A DNA stretch of 42,220 nt from Shewanella sp. TC10 (GTDB lineage Bacteria; Pseudomonadota; Gammaproteobacteria; Enterobacterales; Shewanellaceae), in the NCBI RefSeq assembly GCF_009663145.1, contig NZ_VKHR01000048.1, forward strand, positions 1-42,220, in the 5' to 3' direction. The notes under the pieces were generated by a model. That model saw only the letters and a program-made list of their open reading frames with translations, did no database searches and was not told the DNA's origin. The first letter of the stretch is position 1; each line of letters starts with the position of its first letter. Positions 17,354 through 25,974 of the stretch are shown piece after piece. The translations under genes were made by a program, and so were the position numbers.

Positions 17354-17376
17354 GGCTTTGACTGTCACTCAAAGCC
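17354..17376. terminator. Possible terminator between the ArsR gene and hemG paralogue 2
   Basis: GGCTTTGA and TCAAAGCC form an 8-bp stem with a 7-nt loop between two converging genes. The T tract after it is weak on both strands, so termination is uncertain. Confidence 0.45.
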
Positions 17377-17407
17377 TAGCTTTAAATCCATCTAAAAGTT
17401 TCAACCT

Positions 17408-17935
17408 TTATAGCTGTTTAAATTCGTTGGCAAACTCATCTACTTTATTCCAATCTGTAAATTCGTATGTGCCACTGGTATCGGTAGGCCCTTTGGTCAT
17501 CCACATAATGAAGCGGATCATGACTCTATCGAAGGTTCGATATTTAGGGTAATCAATTTTTCCCGCAAACACACCCAACAGCTTTGGCTTCCAGCTTGTT
17601 AAGGTTAAAAACTTTTGCATATAAGGATTAGTTTCAGGAGTATTCTTTTCTGGCTTTCTGGCCACCACATTCACGGTAAAAAAAGCGCTGTTCACTTTAT
17701 CTAATGTCGCGGCATGTTGATTAATAAATTCGAATAACGCAGGTCGGTGCTTACCATAACGAATACTTGCACCAATTAAGATTTTATCAAAACTGTCTAA
17801 CACTAAGCTATTTGCTTGTTCAAGAGAGCTCAGGGTAACTTGCTGTTCAGCTAACTCTAGTTGCTGTTTAATCTTTTCACATATTGCTAATGTTTGCCCA
17901 TCAACAGTTGAATAGATGATTAAATTATTCGACAT
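17408..17935 (-). CDS. hemG: Menaquinone-dependent protoporphyrinogen IX dehydrogenase, paralogue 2
   Basis: A 175-residue HemG-type flavodoxin (MSNNLIIYSTVDGQTLAICEKI). The FMN loop is YSTVDGQT; conserved blocks are FFTVNVVARKPEKNTPETNPYMQKF and MTKGPTDTSGTYEFTDWNKV. Its placement just downstream of the E. coli-like trkH repeats the E. coli order trkH-hemG, so I take it as the positional orthologue. It shares with paralogue 1 the same central VNVVARKPEK block but is clearly diverged elsewhere. The start MSNN is chosen over an ATG two codons earlier; both are possible. Confidence 0.92.
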   Translation of the reverse strand: MSNNLIIYSTVDGQTLAICEKIKQQLELAEQQVTLSSLEQANSLVLDSFDKILIGASIRYGKHRPALFEFINQHAATLDKVNSAFFTVNVVARKPEKNTPETNPYMQKFLTLTSWKPKLLGVFAGKIDYPKYRTFDRVMIRFIMWMTKGPTDTSGTYEFTDWNKVDEFANEFKQL

Positions 17936-17988
17936 ATTCATTCCTTGTAAATGGTCATTCCCAGTTAGGCATTAACACATTGGTTGGG

Positions 17989-19446
17989 TTAGTTTTTCCA
18001 AAAGGTCGGTGTAAACAGCACTAATAAGGTAAACACTTCGAGACGACCAAATAACATTGCAAGTACTAAGACCCATTTAGCGCCATCAGTCACACTGGCA
18101 TAGTTGCTCGCAACATCACCTAAACCAGGGCCCAAGTTATTAATACTTGCCGCAGTCGCACTAAATGCTGTTATGGCATCCATCTCCATCGCCATTAACA
18201 GCACCATACAAATCACAAACACTAACGCATAAGCAGAGAAGAACCCCCACACGGCATCAATCACACGATCAGGTAATGCCGAGCCACCAATACGAATAGA
18301 ATACATGGCTTTAGGATGAATAAGTCGCTTCATCTCGCGCGAGCCTTGTAGCAGCAGTAATACAAAGCGGATAACTTTCATGCCACCACCAGTAGAACCA
18401 GCACAACCACCAATAAAGCTAGAGAAGATCAGTAAGATTGGTAAAAATAATGGCCATGAATGAAAACTTTCAGTACCAAAACCAGCTGTCGTTGAAATAG
18501 AAACCACTTGGAAAAAAGCATAATCGAGGGTTTGCTCTGGGGTATCGTAAATACCTGAGCTATATAAAGTCGCAAAACAAATCGCTGTTAATGCCAGCTG
18601 AATACCAATTAAAGCCTTAAACTCTGCATCGCGAAAGTACACTTTAAAGTTAATTCCGCGCCAACTAAAAGCCGCAAAGTGCAAACTAAAGTTCACCGCA
18701 GCAATCAGCAAAAATACCGCACAAATGACGTTGATCAGTGGACTATCAAAATAGCCAATACTGGCGTCATGGGTTGAAAAACCACCAATAGCAATGGTTG
18801 AGAATGAATGACAAATCGCATCAAACGCCCCCATTCCTGCAAAATAAAATGCTGTTGCACAGGCGACTGTTAGTAACAGGTAAATATACCAAAGAGCTTT
18901 AGCCGTTTCGGCAATTCTAGGCTTCATCTTACTGTCTTTCACTGGGCCGGGAATTTCAGCTTTATACAGCTGCATTCCACCAATACCTAACAGCGGTAAA
19001 ATCGCTACAGCAAGTACAATGATACCCATACCACCCATCCACTGCAGTAGATGCCGGTAAAACAAAATAGCTTTAGGTAAGTCATCGAGGCCAACAATCA
19101 CTGTTGCACCTGTGGTTGTTAATGCAGAAAAGGATTCAAAAAAACTGTCAGTCCAGCTGAGATTAGGTTCGGTGGAGAAAATAAAAGGTAAAGCACCAAT
19201 GGAGCCTAGAACGGTCCAGAATAGCACCACAATCAAAAAGCCTTCACGGGTTCGTAAATCGCCTTTTTGTCTGCGGTTCGGGTACCACAATAAAAAACCT
19301 AAAAATAAGCTAACACAAAATGCCTGAATAAAAGCAGTTCCGCCACCATCTTGATAAAGAATGGCAACCAATGCTGGCGGCAACATGGTGATAGAAAATA
19401 ATCCCATCAACAGGCCGGTTATTCTGATAATTGTTTTATATTGCAT
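17989..19446 (-). CDS. trkH: Trk potassium channel subunit TrkH, paralogue 2
   Basis: A 485-residue polytopic inner-membrane protein with four pore repeats: filters TTTGATV, AIGGFSTHDAS, STTAGFG and NNLGPGLG. Long blocks such as GGMGIIVLAVAILPLLGIGG, FIGGCAGSTGGG and FGRLEVFTLLVLFTPTFW agree with E. coli TrkH as I know it. It takes up potassium together with TrkA. It lies between yigZ and hemG in the same order as in E. coli (pepQ-yigZ-trkH-hemG). With the trkH at 14698-16140 there are two channel subunits but only one trkA in the window. Confidence 0.96.
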   Translation of the reverse strand: MQYKTIIRITGLLMGLFSITMLPPALVAILYQDGGGTAFIQAFCVSLFLGFLLWYPNRRQKGDLRTREGFLIVVLFWTVLGSIGALPFIFSTEPNLSWTDSFFESFSALTTTGATVIVGLDDLPKAILFYRHLLQWMGGMGIIVLAVAILPLLGIGGMQLYKAEIPGPVKDSKMKPRIAETAKALWYIYLLLTVACATAFYFAGMGAFDAICHSFSTIAIGGFSTHDASIGYFDSPLINVICAVFLLIAAVNFSLHFAAFSWRGINFKVYFRDAEFKALIGIQLALTAICFATLYSSGIYDTPEQTLDYAFFQVVSISTTAGFGTESFHSWPLFLPILLIFSSFIGGCAGSTGGGMKVIRFVLLLLQGSREMKRLIHPKAMYSIRIGGSALPDRVIDAVWGFFSAYALVFVICMVLLMAMEMDAITAFSATAASINNLGPGLGDVASNYASVTDGAKWVLVLAMLFGRLEVFTLLVLFTPTFWKN

Positions 19447-19538
19447 TTATTATTGCACTAGTTTGCATGGCATTGGTTTTAGACCGTGTAAATTTCACAG
19501 TTATATAACCTTATATTCTGGCATACTTTTTCCCACCA

Positions 19539-20153
19539 TCAAACGTTAAACTTTGCCTTAAGTTGACCTTGAGTTTGAGTCGCCAGTTCACGATTAAAGT
19601 CATCATGAAACGCTTTAGCAATTTCAAACTCAATTTCTATCATATCAGTAAAGTTTTTATTGATAATAATGCCATCAAATTGATTTATCAGATATTCCAC
19701 ATTATTAAGCTGAGGGTAACTGCACAGTAATGATGATGGGTAACGTATATACTTGGTGATTGTCGTCAGTTCAGTTAAACCTGACTTTATTCCAGAAGAA
19801 TATGCGCGAACTAAACCACCGACGCCAAGTTTAGTTCCACCAAAATAGCGCACCACTATCGCACCAATTTCACCAATACTTGAGCCTTGTAATGTGGCTA
19901 ACATAGGTCGACCCGCGCTACCTGCAGGTTCACCATCATCGCTGCTGCCTATCGCGATACTATTTTGAGGATCGGACGCCACAAAAGCATAACAATAATG
20001 GTTAGCACCTGGATATGTTATTTTTATGTTAGTAAGTGCACACTTCAGCTCTGCTTCACTACTGCAATGAAATAGTACAGTAATGAAGCGGCTGTGTTTA
20101 ATGTCTTCCTCAATCGTCAGCGTTTGATTAGGAATTAAGTATTGTTCAGTCAA
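19539..20153 (-). CDS. yigZ: IMPACT/YigZ family protein
   Basis: A 204-residue protein of the YigZ/IMPACT family. The N-terminal domain holds the signature HYCYAFVAS, SSDDGEPAGSAGRPML and GAIVVRYFGGTKLGVGGLVRAY (about residues 55-125); a ferredoxin-like C-terminal domain follows. Its molecular function in bacteria is not firmly known. The start overlaps the end of pepQ by 8 bases, and the same pair is adjacent in E. coli, so the two are co-transcribed. Confidence 0.95.
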   Translation of the reverse strand: MTEQYLIPNQTLTIEEDIKHSRFITVLFHCSSEAELKCALTNIKITYPGANHYCYAFVASDPQNSIAIGSSDDGEPAGSAGRPMLATLQGSSIGEIGAIVVRYFGGTKLGVGGLVRAYSSGIKSGLTELTTITKYIRYPSSLLCSYPQLNNVEYLINQFDGIIINKNFTDMIEIEFEIAKAFHDDFNRELATQTQGQLKAKFNV

Positions 20154-21468
20154 TCAGGCCAAGTTCTCGTGTCATATTTTCATTGTGATCTTGATGAACA
20201 ATAACATTATCTTCGATACGAATACCGCCAAATGGGCGTAATTCATTAACCGTATCCCAATTTACTTGCGATTGGCGTTTATCGGTTTTTAACTCGCCTA
20301 ATAATGAATCAATAATATAAATACCAGGTTCAATCGTAAATACTTGGTTAGCTTGTATTTCACGAGTGCATCGCAAAAATGGATGCCCATCAGGTGTTGG
20401 AATATGAGTGCCACGCTCATCACGTGAAAACCCGCCCATATCATGAACTTGTAACCCCAACATATGGCCTAAACCATGTGGGAAGAACACGCTAGTGATA
20501 CCCTGCTCAACCAAACCTTGAGCATCACCAGTAGCTAGATTAAATTCCAACATTAATTCAGCTAATTTGACATGAGTGGTTAAATGAAGATCGGTATATT
20601 TAACCCCTGGCTTCATTAAGTCGACAATCGCTAACTGCATCTTGTTCATTTCAACAATCAGCTCATAAAAGCGATTTTTCTCAAATGAATAGGTACGGGT
20701 AATGTCAGACGCATAACCATTATAGTTAGCACCTGCATCTATCAAAAAAGATAATCGTGGTGACGGGATCTGATGCTCAAGCGCTGTGTAATGTAAAATG
20801 GCAGCATTTTGATTTAAGGCAACAATATTGCCATACGGCACTTCATTTTCAGTTTGACCAATAGCCGATAAATATTGCTGCTGAATTTCAAACTCGCTGC
20901 CACCATTATAAAAAGCATTTTTAGCCGCAAGGTGTCCCTTAACAGCAATTTGGTTAGCACGGCGAAGACACTCTAATTCATATTGTGTTTTATCGGCTCG
21001 GTGGTAATGCAAATAATTTAAAACAGAATCAGGATTGCGCCTAGTCATCCCTAATACTTCAGCAACATCAAGGTGCTCACCTAGATATGCCCAATCTGCA
21101 ATATTTTTAGGTAATAACTCAGCAACGCGGTCAGCTTTGGTTAATAATTTAATATCAAAGTGTTCAGCCCAAAAGTCACTAGGCTCATCGCTGACTTTAT
21201 GCCAAAAATCCACTGGACGATAAAAAATTAATTGTGGCTTATCAGTGCCATTGGCCACAATCCAACAATTAGGGTTATCCAATACAGGCAACCAAGCTTT
21301 GAATTGAGGATTAACTTTAAACAGGTAGCTTAAATCATCTAAAAACTGTCGATGAGCTTGACCGGAATGTATCACTAAACCAGCAAGTTGTTCTCGAGAG
21401 ACAATCTCGGCAACCCGACGATTTAATTCTGCAATGTGCGCATGATAAAAATTAGCTAGCTGATCCAT
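20146..21468 (-). CDS. pepQ: Xaa-Pro dipeptidase (prolidase)
   Basis: PepQ cleaves dipeptides with a C-terminal proline and belongs to peptidase family M24B with two metal ions. The metal ligands can be seen in FLIDAGANYNGYASDITRTY (two aspartates), FPHGLGHMLGLQVHDMGG (histidine), FTIEPGIYI (glutamate) and GGIRIEDNVIV (glutamate). The reading frame is open further upstream, but the extension is unlike the family. I place the start at 21468 (MDQLANFYHAHIAELNRR), giving 440 residues, the normal length. It is divergent from fadB and followed by yigZ with an 8-base overlap. The linkage of pepQ and fadBA is conserved in enterobacteria. Confidence 0.96.
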   Translation of the reverse strand: MDQLANFYHAHIAELNRRVAEIVSREQLAGLVIHSGQAHRQFLDDLSYLFKVNPQFKAWLPVLDNPNCWIVANGTDKPQLIFYRPVDFWHKVSDEPSDFWAEHFDIKLLTKADRVAELLPKNIADWAYLGEHLDVAEVLGMTRRNPDSVLNYLHYHRADKTQYELECLRRANQIAVKGHLAAKNAFYNGGSEFEIQQQYLSAIGQTENEVPYGNIVALNQNAAILHYTALEHQIPSPRLSFLIDAGANYNGYASDITRTYSFEKNRFYELIVEMNKMQLAIVDLMKPGVKYTDLHLTTHVKLAELMLEFNLATGDAQGLVEQGITSVFFPHGLGHMLGLQVHDMGGFSRDERGTHIPTPDGHPFLRCTREIQANQVFTIEPGIYIIDSLLGELKTDKRQSQVNWDTVNELRPFGGIRIEDNVIVHQDHNENMTRELGLID

Positions 21469-21553
21469 TTTTGCTATCCCTGTGATGTTATTTTTCTTGT
21501 TTAAGAACATGTGAAGTGTATCACAAAGGGCAAAAATGCCTCTAGCAGATAAA

Positions 21554-21575
21554 AATTTAAACGTACGTTTAAATT
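21554..21575. promoter_or_regulatory. 22-bp perfect palindrome between pepQ and fadB, probable repressor operator
   Basis: A perfect, uninterrupted inverted repeat whose core is TTTAAACGTACGTTTAAA. It lies about 154 bp before fadB and 85 bp before pepQ. Its form suits a dimeric TetR-type repressor. PsrA, known to control fatty-acid-oxidation genes in Shewanella and Pseudomonas, is a natural candidate; that assignment is inference. Confidence 0.65.
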
Positions 21576-21728
21576 GAGTGTTGTAATTTGTCTCATTTCG
21601 TCGCACACTGTTTGGCAACTGGTCAAATGATGGCCGTCGCTGCTGTGATAAAAAGCTAGATATCAAAGCTAAATAACAACACAGTAATTGTGATGTGGAA
21701 GTCGCTTTTAGCAAAAAGGAAGCAAGCA

Positions 21729-23879
21729 ATGATCTACCAAAGTCCTACAATTCAAGTAGAGTTATTAGAGGATAACATTGCCAAGTTGTGTTTCGATGCA
21801 CCTGGCTCAGTTAACAAATTCGATAAAGAAACTCTCTCTTCATTAGATGCTGCTCTTGAAAGCATCAAGCAAAACACTAGCATTCAAGGTTTATTACTAA
21901 CATCAGGTAAGAGTACCTATATTGTTGGTGCCGATATTACTGAATTCCTAGGTTTGTTCGAACTAGACGATGCAACACTATTAGCTTGGGTTGAACAAGC
22001 GAGTGCAGTATTTGATAAACTTGAAGACTTACCTTTCCCAACAGCCTCTGCTGTTAACGGATTTGCACTTGGTGGTGGTTGTGAAGCCATTCTTGCTACT
22101 GACTTACGTATCGCAGATACCAATGCTCGTATCGGTTTACCAGAAACCAAGTTAGGTCTTATTCCAGGTTTTGGTGGTACAGTTCGTTTACCTCGTGTAA
22201 TTGGTGCAGATAACGCCCTTGAGTGGATCACCACAGGTAAAGACCAACGCCCTGAATCGGCATTAAAAGTAGGCGCGATTGACGCAGTCGTTGCTCCTGA
22301 AAACCTTGAAGCTGCTGCACTGCAAATGCTTAAAGACGCCATCGCTGAAAAACTTGATTGGCAGTCTCGTCGAGACCGTAAACTTAAGCCACTGACCTTA
22401 CCAAAAGTTGAAGCAATGATGTCATTTGCTACAGCTAAAGGCATGGTGTTTAAAGTTGCTGGTAAACATTACCCTGCTCCAATGATGGCAGTGAATGTTA
22501 TTGAACAAGCTGCAACACTAGCTCGCGCTGAAGCGCTTAAAGTTGAAAACCAAGCCTTCATCAAACTGGCTAAAACAGAAGTTGCGACTTCACTGATTGG
22601 TATTTTCTTAAACGACCAATTCGTAAAAGGCAAAGCTAAAAAAGCCGGCAAACTTGCTAAGCAAGTGAACAGTGCTGCAGTATTAGGTGCGGGCATCATG
22701 GGCGGCGGTATTGCTTACCAAAGCGCAAGTAAAGGCACGCCAATTGTCATGAAAGACATTGCTCAGCCAGCATTAGATTTAGGTCTAGGCGAAGCAGCTA
22801 AATTGCTTACAGCCCAAGTAAAACGTGGGCGTTCTACCCCAGCTAAAATGGCAGCGGTTCTTAATAACATCACTCCAGCTTTAGATTACGCCCCAGTTAA
22901 AGATGCTGACGTCGTCGTTGAAGCCGTTGTTGAGCATCCAAAAGTAAAAGCATCTGTCCTTGCTGAAGTTGAACAGCATGTGGCTGATGACGCCATCATC
23001 GCGTCAAACACTTCAACCATTTCAATTAACTTACTAGCTAAGAGCATGAAGAAACCTGAACGTTTCTGTGGCATGCATTTCTTCAACCCTGTGCATAAAA
23101 TGCCTTTGGTTGAAGTTATCCGTGGTGAAGACTCATCAGAAGAAACTATCGCTTCAGTTGTTGCTTACGCAAGTAAAATGGGCAAAACCCCTATCGTTGT
23201 TAACGATTGTCCAGGCTTCTTTGTTAACCGTGTATTGTTCCCATACTTTGCTGGTTTCAGCGGCTTGTTAGCCGATGGTGCTGACTTTGCTAAAGTAGAT
23301 AAAGTAATGGAGAAACAGTTCGGTTGGCCAATGGGCCCGGCTTATTTACTTGATGTTGTTGGTCTAGATACAGGTCACCATGCACAAGCTGTTATGGCTG
23401 AAGGCTTCCCAGATCGCATGGGTAAAAATGGTAAAGATGCTATCGATATCATGTTTGAGAGTGAACGCTTTGGTCAGAAGAATACTAAAGGTTTCTACTC
23501 TTACTCTGTTGACCGTCGTGGTAAACCTAAAAAAGACTTAGATCCAACAAGCTATGAATTATTGGGTAAAGAGTTTGGCGAACTTAAAGAGTTTGAAACT
23601 GACGAGATTATCGCTCGTTGTATGATCCCTATGGTGATTGAAACAGTGCGTTGTTTAGAAGAAGGGATTATTGCTTCTCCTGCAGAAGGCGATATGGGCT
23701 TAGTTTATGGTATTGGTTTCCCACCATTTAGAGGCGGTGTATTCCGTTATCTAGATACTATGGGCGTCGCTAACTTTGTTGCAATGGCAGACAAATTTGC
23801 ACACTTAGGCGGCTTATATCAAGTGACTGATGCAATGCGCGAGCTTGCAGCCACTAACGGCACATACTACCCAGCCTAA
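21729..23879 (+). CDS. fadB: Fatty acid oxidation complex alpha subunit
   Basis: FadB carries enoyl-CoA hydratase/isomerase activity in the N-terminal half and 3-hydroxyacyl-CoA dehydrogenase in the C-terminal half, within the alpha2beta2 beta-oxidation complex. The crotonase signature FALGGGCEAILATDLRIAD is at about residues 106-124 and IGLPETKLGLIPGFGGTVRLPR follows. The NAD-binding motif is LGAGIMGGGIAYQSA near 319. The catalytic HFFNPVHKMPLVEV is near 450. I place the start at 21729 (MIYQSPTIQVELL, 716 residues), 8 bases after an AAGGA ribosome-binding site; a frame extension to 21690 is unlike the family. fadA follows after 22 bp. Confidence 0.98.
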   Translation: MIYQSPTIQVELLEDNIAKLCFDAPGSVNKFDKETLSSLDAALESIKQNTSIQGLLLTSGKSTYIVGADITEFLGLFELDDATLLAWVEQASAVFDKLEDLPFPTASAVNGFALGGGCEAILATDLRIADTNARIGLPETKLGLIPGFGGTVRLPRVIGADNALEWITTGKDQRPESALKVGAIDAVVAPENLEAAALQMLKDAIAEKLDWQSRRDRKLKPLTLPKVEAMMSFATAKGMVFKVAGKHYPAPMMAVNVIEQAATLARAEALKVENQAFIKLAKTEVATSLIGIFLNDQFVKGKAKKAGKLAKQVNSAAVLGAGIMGGGIAYQSASKGTPIVMKDIAQPALDLGLGEAAKLLTAQVKRGRSTPAKMAAVLNNITPALDYAPVKDADVVVEAVVEHPKVKASVLAEVEQHVADDAIIASNTSTISINLLAKSMKKPERFCGMHFFNPVHKMPLVEVIRGEDSSEETIASVVAYASKMGKTPIVVNDCPGFFVNRVLFPYFAGFSGLLADGADFAKVDKVMEKQFGWPMGPAYLLDVVGLDTGHHAQAVMAEGFPDRMGKNGKDAIDIMFESERFGQKNTKGFYSYSVDRRGKPKKDLDPTSYELLGKEFGELKEFETDEIIARCMIPMVIETVRCLEEGIIASPAEGDMGLVYGIGFPPFRGGVFRYLDTMGVANFVAMADKFAHLGGLYQVTDAMRELAATNGTYYPA

Positions 23880-23901
23880 TTAGCAGTAAAGGAATAACAT
23901 C

Positions 23902-25071
23902 ATGAAAAACGCTGTAATCGTCGACTGCATTCGTACTCCAATGGGCCGCTCTAAGGCTGGAGTATTTAGAAATGTACGCGCAGAAACCCTTTCTGCTGAA
24001 TTAATGAAATCATTATTAAGCCGCAACAGTAAGCTTGATCCAAATGACATCGAAGATGTTATTTGGGGCTGTGTGCAGCAAACATTGGAACAAGGTTTTA
24101 ATATCGCACGTAACGCTGCTTTATTAGCAGGCATTCCAAAAACAGCCGGTGCTGTTACGGTAAACCGTTTATGTGGCTCATCAATGGATGCGTTACATCA
24201 GGCAACCCGCGCCATTATGACAGGCCAAGGCGATACCTTTATCGTTGGTGGTGTTGAGCATATGGGTCATGTACCAATGAACCATGGTGTAGATTTCCAC
24301 CCAGGTCTTGCAAGTAACGTCGCTAAAGCCTCAGGTATGATGGGCTTAACCGCTGAAATGCTTGGTAAAATGCACGGTATTACCCGTGAACAACAAGATG
24401 CATTTGCAGTACGTTCACATCAACGTGCCCATGCTGCAACTGTTGAAGGTCGCTTTGATAGTGAAATCGTTCCAATTGAAGGTCATGATGCTAACGGTGC
24501 ATTAATTAAAGTGACTCACGATGAAGTCATTCGTCCTGAAACATCACTCGAATCACTATCAGGTTTACGCCCAGCGTTCGACCCTGCTAATGGTACTGTG
24601 ACTGCTGGTACTTCTTCAGCGTTATCTGACGGTGCTTCTGCAATGTTAGTTATGGAAGAAGAAAAAGCTAAAGCATTAGGTCTACCAATTCGTGCTCGCA
24701 TCCGTTCAATGGCTGTTGCCGGTTGTGATGCAGCAATCATGGGTTACGGCCCTGTTCCAGCAACTAAGAAAGCATTAGCACGTGCAGGTCTAACTGTTGA
24801 TGATATGGACGTGATTGAATTAAACGAAGCTTTCGCAGCTCAGTCGCTTCCATGTGTAAAAGACCTAGGTCTTACAGATGTTGTTGACGAGAAAGTGAAT
24901 TTAAACGGTGGAGCAATTGCATTGGGTCACCCACTAGGCTGTTCAGGTACACGTATTTCTACTACCTTGATCAACTTAATGGAAGCTAAAGACGCCAAGT
25001 ATGGTCTTGCAACTATGTGTATTGGCTTAGGCCAAGGCATCGCAACGATTTTTGAGCGCGTTGAAAGCTAA
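23902..25071 (+). CDS. fadA: 3-ketoacyl-CoA thiolase (fatty acid oxidation complex beta subunit)
   Basis: FadA cleaves 3-ketoacyl-CoA with CoA to acetyl-CoA and a shortened acyl-CoA. The nucleophilic cysteine is C91 in VNRLCGSSMDAL. Further thiolase signatures are LNEAFAAQSLPC, the active-site histidine in NGGAIALGHPLGCSGTR and the second active-site cysteine in TMCIGLGQGIA. At 389 residues it has the usual length. It is the second gene of the fadBA operon and is followed by a strong terminator. Confidence 0.98.
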   Translation: MKNAVIVDCIRTPMGRSKAGVFRNVRAETLSAELMKSLLSRNSKLDPNDIEDVIWGCVQQTLEQGFNIARNAALLAGIPKTAGAVTVNRLCGSSMDALHQATRAIMTGQGDTFIVGGVEHMGHVPMNHGVDFHPGLASNVAKASGMMGLTAEMLGKMHGITREQQDAFAVRSHQRAHAATVEGRFDSEIVPIEGHDANGALIKVTHDEVIRPETSLESLSGLRPAFDPANGTVTAGTSSALSDGASAMLVMEEEKAKALGLPIRARIRSMAVAGCDAAIMGYGPVPATKKALARAGLTVDDMDVIELNEAFAAQSLPCVKDLGLTDVVDEKVNLNGGAIALGHPLGCSGTRISTTLINLMEAKDAKYGLATMCIGLGQGIATIFERVES

Positions 25072-25100
25072 TCGCGATTCAATAGAACGCTTAACATTGA

Positions 25101-25130
25101 AAGCCGCACCTAGAAGAGTGCGGCTTTTTT
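25101..25130 (+). terminator. Rho-independent terminator of fadBA
   Basis: AAGCCGCAC (25101-25109) pairs with GTGCGGCTT (25118-25126) around an 8-nt loop and ends in a run of six T, about 30 bp after the fadA stop. Confidence 0.92.
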
Positions 25131-25157
25131 ATTTGGAAAGTGCCCCATTCAAATAAA

Positions 25158-25173
25158 TGTTTCACGTGGAACA
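25158..25173. other. parS-like site 1 (TGTTTCACGTGGAACA)
   Basis: This 16-mer differs at one position from the two widespread chromosomal ParB-binding forms, TGTTTCACGTGAAACA and TGTTCCACGTGGAACA. It lies between the fadA terminator and tusA, about 15.5 kb from dnaA. ParAB is not encoded in the window. Confidence 0.75.
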
Positions 25174-25218
25174 TCCTGTGTTAGTTCACGAAATACTAAT
25201 AAAGCTCAGTTTCAGCAC

Positions 25219-25246
25219 TTGCAACAGGTTTTAACCAGAGTAAAAT
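25219..25246 (+). promoter_or_regulatory. Candidate sigma-70 promoter of tusA
   Basis: TTGCAA (25219-25224) and TAAAAT (25241-25246) are separated by 16 bp, 40 bp before the tusA start. Both are near-consensus. Confidence 0.45.
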
Positions 25247-25285
25247 TAGCGCAATTATTGATAGTGAGTCGTATATAGAGTTGGT

Positions 25286-25531
25286 ATGAGCGAAATATTT
25301 TCTACTGCAGAACATCATTTAGATGCCCTTGGTTTACGTTGTCCAGAACCTGTGATGATGATCCGTAAAACAGTTCGTAAAATGGCTGAAGGTGAAACTT
25401 TACTTATTACAGCTGATGACCCAGCAACAACCAGAGATATTCCAAGCTTCTGTGAATTTATGGATCATACTCTTATTGCAAGCGACACTAAGCAAACACC
25501 TTATAAATATATGATAAAAAAAGGACTCTAA
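25286..25531 (+). CDS. tusA: Sulfur-carrier protein TusA
   Basis: An 81-residue SirA/TusA-family protein. The persulfide-carrying cysteine is C19 in the family motif LRCPEPVMMIRK. The second conserved block is DDPATTRDIPSFCEFMDH. TusA takes sulfur from IscS and passes it to TusBCD-TusE for 2-thiouridine in tRNA; it also affects molybdenum-cofactor sulfur supply. It is followed after 2 bp by a MOSC-domain gene, and MOSC domains often take part in sulfur or molybdenum-cofactor chemistry, so the pair may act together. Confidence 0.95.
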   Translation: MSEIFSTAEHHLDALGLRCPEPVMMIRKTVRKMAEGETLLITADDPATTRDIPSFCEFMDHTLIASDTKQTPYKYMIKKGL

Positions 25532-25533
25532 TC

Positions 25534-25974
25534 ATGTCTACACTAAAAGCAATTGCTTATAAAACAGCTAAAAAAGGCAAAATGAATCCTGTCTTTTGTG
25601 CAAATGTAAGCCTGCTTCGTGGTGTAGAAAATGATGTGTTCGGCCGACCAGGCAAACGACAAGTCACAGTCATGTCAGTTGAACAATGGCAACAAGCCTG
25701 TCAGGAAATCAATACTGATTTAGACTGGCTAACGAGACGAGCTAATATTTTAATCGACGGTTATCAGTTTAGCGCTGATGATGTCGGTAAAGTGATTTCA
25801 ATTGGTGATGATGTTAGCTTAATTATCACTGGCGAAACCGACCCTTGTGCCAAAATGGAAATTGCACACCCTGGTCTTGAGCAAGCATTGCTACCCCAAT
25901 GGCGAGGTGGTGTTACCTGTAAAGTTATCACTGAAGGGCTAATTCAAGTAGAAGATACGGTTCGTATTCGATAA
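25534..25974 (+). CDS. MOSC-domain protein
   Basis: A 146-residue protein that consists of a single MOSC-like beta-barrel. The order RPGKRQVTVMSVEQW, RRANILIDG and ISIGDDVSLIITGETDPCAKMEIAHPGLEQAL is typical, with C105 in the place of the conserved MOSC cysteine. MOSC domains bind or transfer sulfur to metal cofactors, or reduce N-hydroxylated compounds (YiiM-like). No other cofactor domain is present. It starts 2 bp after tusA, has an AAGGA ribosome-binding site, and should be co-transcribed with it. Confidence 0.85.
   Translation: MSTLKAIAYKTAKKGKMNPVFCANVSLLRGVENDVFGRPGKRQVTVMSVEQWQQACQEINTDLDWLTRRANILIDGYQFSADDVGKVISIGDDVSLIITGETDPCAKMEIAHPGLEQALLPQWRGGVTCKVITEGLIQVEDTVRIR

Noticed and set aside
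20426..20441. CACGTGAAAA sequence as another parS
   Set aside because: Only the centre and part of one arm match; the other arm does not.
21469..21729. Upstream extension of pepQ by 87 codons
   Set aside because: The extension crosses the divergent promoter region and the 22-bp palindrome, and is unlike prolidase N-termini.
21917..22444. 175-codon open frame opposite fadB
   Set aside because: Low-complexity serine/alanine-rich translation of the antisense strand of a highly conserved gene.
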